Of a stretch of DNA of 8,385 nt, positions 6,466-8,385 are shown piece by piece. The position numbers and the translations under genes are program-made. Origin of the DNA: Planctomycetota bacterium (GTDB taxonomy: Bacteria > Planctomycetota > Phycisphaerae > WQYP01); contig JAKCCC010000059.1 in assembly GCA_021838985.1 (NCBI GenBank), positions 1 to 8,385 of the forward strand, written 5' to 3'. The notes under the pieces are model-generated. The model saw only the letters and a program-made list of their open reading frames with translations. It was not told the origin of the DNA and searched no databases. The stretch's first letter is position 1; each line of letters starts with the position of its first letter.

Positions 6466-7178
6466 ATAGGAGTGCGGCGGTGACGACTTTCCCGGCGAGT
6501 ATCGGTGTTCTGTTGATTTTCGTTGCCACTGCGATGGCACGCACGTGCAGGCGCGGTGAGCTCTCTGGCAAACCCGGGCCGTGCACGAGCGTTGCCCCGG
6601 CCGGGGCGGCGATTTCGCCAACTGAAGCACGCCGGCAAAACGGGTCAGTCAGCGTCGCGACAGGTTCACAGACCGGCGCAGTTGGCACGACCAAATTATC
6701 TCCGCGCATGATTCGTAAGCCGCAGATACTACTCACGGACATACCAGACCAATATGGGCGGGCGTTTACCGAGCGCGGCTACGATGTTGCGGATGGCCGC
6801 TTCGGCACCCCATACGTCGCAGATCCCTCCGGCGGGGTACACTACGTGCCGACTGCCGGTGAGTTACCGAATGTCGACGAACGGGAAATTGCCATTGTGG
6901 ACACGATGTGCGCCGGATCACCGGGCGCGCCGCCGCCTCCCGGACCACGGTTCGGGCATATTGGCAGACGTGTGAGGGAGGGATCATTGCTCCCGCCCCC
7001 CGAACATGCTACTGTGCCGAGAACGGTTCTCCCACCCCTGGGAGAGTGGCGCCGGGTTCATACTCCTTTCAGCGCACCGCGAATTCAGCCGCGACAGAGA
7101 AGGCAAACACCTTGGCACACCCATTATGTGCGAAGGCGGGGTTGAAGCGTCGAACTGGTCATTCCTCGAGGGGCGCCT
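6462..7178 (+). pseudogene. Frame-disrupted gene of unknown function coupled to the R-M pair
   Basis: The ATG at 6462 overlaps the endonuclease TGA (ATGA). Convincing protein-like sequence starts later, at ATG 6708: MIRKPQILLTDIPDQYGRAF, then GYDVADGRFGTPYVADPSGG, then GELPNVDEREIAIVDT. Around 6936-6957 the plausible reading moves to the frame carrying YWQTCEGGIIAPAPR, and near C6 at 6995-7000 to the frame reading MLLCRERFSHPWESGAGFILLSAHREF and, later, NWSFLEG (to about 7178). This pattern resembles the N-terminal third of larger uncharacterised proteins I associate with defence loci, but I cannot name the family. The frames individually end at 7145 (first) and 7518 (third). The segment 6466-6707 has a hydrophobic stretch (GVLLIFVATAMA) but poor coding character. 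It is either a decayed gene or one damaged by indel errors. Confidence 0.55.
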
Positions 7179-7386
7179 ACCTGTATCACAATCTGCGTGT
7201 TTCTTCGTGCGACGCGAAGATTGTTTTCGTCGCAAGGATTCCGATGTTCGGCGGAGCGTTACCTCCGGCGGAGTCCGCCGAAGGTCGCCGGGGCGACTGG
7301 ACTACTCCGCCTCCGTGCGGACCGGGGGCTATGTGTCCGGTTGCGGCTACGCCGCGCTGGGGCAACTGTGTCCCGTGAGGGCGACG

Positions 7387-7414
7387 GAAGGCGGAAGGAT
7401 GAAGGCGGAAAAAG
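7387..7414 (+). repeat. Purine-rich 14-bp tandem repeat, two copies
   Basis: GAAGGCGGAA occurs at 7387-7396 and 7401-7410, giving two 14-bp units (GAAGGCGGAAGGAT, then GAAGGCGGAAAAAG). It lies in non-coding sequence about 120 bp upstream of the MNT gene. Similar GAAGG-rich strings are something I associate with intergenic DNA of some environmental bacteria; no function is evident. Confidence 0.6.
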
Positions 7415-7510
7415 GGGGACGTTCGGCCTGTAGCCGCCATGTGGTAGACAGTATTTCTCCCTGCGCGATAACGGCAGCTGGATTTTGTGGATGCGGAACC
7501 GCCGCCGTGG

Positions 7511-7519
7511 TGATATGAT
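7511..7519 (+). promoter_or_regulatory. Extended -10 promoter candidate for the MNT/HEPN pair
   Basis: TGATATGAT fits the extended -10 form TGnTATAAT with one mismatch in the hexamer. A matching -35 hexamer at normal spacing is not evident, which extended -10 promoters tolerate. Transcription would begin near 7526, leaving a leader of about 17 nt to the ATG at 7543 but only about 5 nt to the ATG at 7531, so it also favours the later start. Confidence 0.4.
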
Positions 7520-7542
7520 CAAAATGACCGATGGAAGAACCG

Positions 7543-7881
7543 ATGGTAAAGCGACAGGACATTGAGGCGTTACGCGATCAAATCGTGCGGCGGTTTCAGC
7601 CCCGCAAGATCATTCTTTTCGGTTCTCACGCCAAAGACGCCGCCGGAGTTGATTCGGACGTCGATTTGTTGGTGATCACCGAGTTTGAAGGCTCTCCTAT
7701 TCGCAAGGAGATTGAGATGTCGCTTGGCTTGGAGCACCGCTTTCCGTTGGATCTGCTGGTGCGAACGCCGCAGGACGTGGCCATGCGATGCGCCCTGAAC
7801 GATATCTTTATCCAGGACATTCTGAAAACGGGTCAGGTGCTCTATGACGCCGATCGCCGCGGAATGGCTGCAAGAGGCTGA
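7543..7881 (+). CDS. MNT-type minimal nucleotidyltransferase
   Basis: This is a 112-residue stand-alone member of the polymerase-beta nucleotidyltransferase fold. It carries the GSx10DxD signature, G27-S28 to D39-x-D41 (FGSHAKDAAGVDSDVDLLV), and a third acidic residue at D70 (PLDLLV), the set expected to bind Mg-ATP. In characterised MNT/HEPN pairs the MNT protein is the antitoxin, and in the MntA/HepT case it adds AMP to the HEPN partner. ATG 7543 is preferred because GGAAGA (7533-7538) is 4 nt upstream and the candidate promoter leaves a sensible leader; ATG 7531 would add four residues. Its last 38 bp overlap the HEPN gene, so the two are translated together. Catalytic residues all look intact, unlike the neighbouring R-M genes. 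Confidence 0.9.
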   Translation: MVKRQDIEALRDQIVRRFQPRKIILFGSHAKDAAGVDSDVDLLVITEFEGSPIRKEIEMSLGLEHRFPLDLLVRTPQDVAMRCALNDIFIQDILKTGQVLYDADRRGMAARG

Positions 7882-8224
7882 AGAAGATTACGGCGTGGCC
7901 CAATGGATCGCTACCGGCCCCACTGCCGCCTTCAACGCCATCTGCTTTCATTGCCACCAATGCGTCGAAAAATCCCTGAAGTGCCGCTTGCAGGAGGCCG
8001 CCGTTCCCCTCGCCAAGACCCATGATTTGGAAGTGCTGCTCGATGCTGTTCTACCGGTTGAGCTAGGGTGGGCGTCATTGCGGCCGCAACTAAAGTTCCT
8101 GCGCCCGTTTTCCACCGAAACACGATATCCCGGCGTTTCCGCATCCGCCGATGACGCCCGTGAGGTCCTACAGATATGCACGGCCGTGCGACGCACCATG
8201 CGCGGCAGCATGGGGCTGGTGTGA
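7844..8224 (+). CDS. HEPN-domain protein, partner of the MNT
   Basis: This 126-residue, all-helical protein resembles the PF05168 type of HEPN domain. It shows AEWLQEAEEDYGVAQW (6-21), FHCHQCVEKSLKCRL (35-49), KTHDLEVLL (58-66) and LRPFSTETRYPGVSASADDAREVLQ (86-110). Such proteins are usually encoded beside an MNT gene and act as toxin or RNase, or as a nucleotide-binding partner. The R-x4-6-H RNase motif of toxic HEPN proteins is not apparent: the only nearby pairing, R48 to H60, is too far apart. The likely role may therefore not be RNA cleavage. ATG 7844 lies inside the MNT gene with AGGTG at 7835-7839, 4 nt upstream, giving a 38-bp overlap in another frame. The family call is firm; the biochemical role is not. 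Confidence 0.88.
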   Translation: MTPIAAEWLQEAEEDYGVAQWIATGPTAAFNAICFHCHQCVEKSLKCRLQEAAVPLAKTHDLEVLLDAVLPVELGWASLRPQLKFLRPFSTETRYPGVSASADDAREVLQICTAVRRTMRGSMGLV

Positions 8225-8246
8225 CCGGCAGCCCCTTAGCAGCCGG
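8225..8246 (+). repeat. Hairpin after the HEPN gene
   Basis: CCGGC (8225-8229) pairs with GCCGG (8242-8246), with an inner GC/GC pair beyond an A-A mismatch, directly after the HEPN stop. No T run follows, so it is at best a weak terminator or 3' stabiliser. Confidence 0.3.
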
Positions 8247-8271
8247 CGCAGGCAGAAAGGTCGGGTGAGGC

Positions 8272-8385
8272 ATGAGGTCGGTTCCCGAATTATGCACGAA
8301 AATAGCTCTCGCAGCTTGCCTGCTGTTGGCGAGCGGCCCGGTCGCCGCGAGGAGTGTCGTAACGTATTTTGCGCCGGCCACCAAT
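8272..8385 (+). CDS. N-terminus of a secreted protein, cut by window end
   Basis: Only 38 codons are visible. They form a likely Sec signal peptide: a short n-region with a single Lys at position 10, a hydrophobic core IALAACLLLAS (11-21) and a small-residue exit GPVAA before RSVVTYFAPATN. GAGG at 8267-8270 is only 1 nt before the ATG, while AAAGG at 8257-8260 is 11 nt away, so the ribosome site is mediocre. The mature domain is outside the window and no function can be proposed. It lies 47 bp downstream of the HEPN gene in the same direction but need not be related. Confidence 0.55.
   Translation, partial: MRSVPELCTKIALAACLLLASGPVAARSVVTYFAPATN

Larger units (their letters stand above)
7179..7530. 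other. Non-coding stretch between the broken gene and the MNT/HEPN pair
   Basis: Several open frames cross here but their residue content is unconvincing (Arg, Gly and Cys rich, no motif). Visible structure is limited to an odd-length palindrome CGGCGG-AGT-CCGCCG at about 7266-7280, a purine-rich 14-bp direct repeat at 7387-7414, and an extended -10 sequence at 7511-7519. It could hold undetected remains of the broken upstream gene. Confidence 0.5.

Noticed and set aside
6558..6563. A GAGCTC site (the SacI target) just downstream of the SacI-family endonuclease
   Set aside because: The specificity of this enzyme is unknown, and a few such sites are expected by chance in this length of GC-rich DNA, so a single site shows neither avoidance nor function.
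5653..6630. 325-codon minus-strand open frame
   Set aside because: Antisense to the endonuclease gene, which has clear family blocks; no motif in the antisense product.
7260..7290. Palindrome CGGCGG-AGT-CCGCCG as terminator or regulatory site
   Set aside because: Short, no T run, GC-rich context where such palindromes arise often.
6908..7378. Independent 156-codon gene
   Set aside because: Only its segment at about 6955-7000 looks protein-like, and this fits as the middle part of the frame-disrupted gene rather than a separate gene.
1..8385. tRNA, rRNA, CRISPR array or riboswitch
   Set aside because: No cloverleaf-like segment, no regularly spaced repeats and no recognisable riboswitch core were seen on reading both strands.

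Overview
The window is GC-rich bacterial DNA with short intergenic gaps, Shine-Dalgarno starts and overlapping gene pairs. Gene content is that of a Gram-negative-type accessory region. The protein style and a purine-rich short repeat (about 7387-7414) vaguely recall Planctomycetota or related PVC bacteria, but nothing here fixes the taxonomy.

Layout. 2-136: the last 44 codons of a CsoR/RcnR/FrmR-type metal-sensing repressor. 276-2168: an 8-TM heavy-metal P1B ATPase with an unusual membrane metal motif; regulator plus pump form a metal-efflux unit. 2281-2886: an exported PEBP/YbhB-type protein, convergent with a minus-strand two-TM protein (3528-2890) that has a PH-like tail. 3740-4655: the left part of an ISKra4-like insertion element whose transposase is split by a frame change near 4199-4206. 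At about 4656 the transposase frame runs directly into the body of a Dam/DpnII-like DNA adenine methyltransferase (to 5354) that has lost its start and AdoMet-binding motif. A SacI-family restriction endonuclease gene follows (5383-6465). Its stop overlaps a third reading frame (6462 onward) that looks like an R-M-linked gene of unknown function, broken across three frames. 7179-7530 is non-coding. 7543-7881 and 7844-8224 are an overlapping MNT nucleotidyltransferase/HEPN pair, and 8272-8385 is the start of a secreted protein cut by the window edge.

How they work together. The left third is metal homeostasis. The middle (3740-7180) is a damaged restriction-modification operon: the methyltransferase is decapitated by an IS-linked rearrangement, the endonuclease core looks intact, and the third gene is frame-shifted. 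The MNT/HEPN pair beside it completes a small defence or toxin-antitoxin cluster. Several apparent frame changes sit in or beside short homopolymer runs, so genuine decay and sequencing or assembly error must be told apart before the region is interpreted. I did not find a clearly new complete system. The best candidates for follow-up are the chimeric methyltransferase next to a core-intact endonuclease, the unnamed third gene, and the ATPase with a G-A-C membrane motif.
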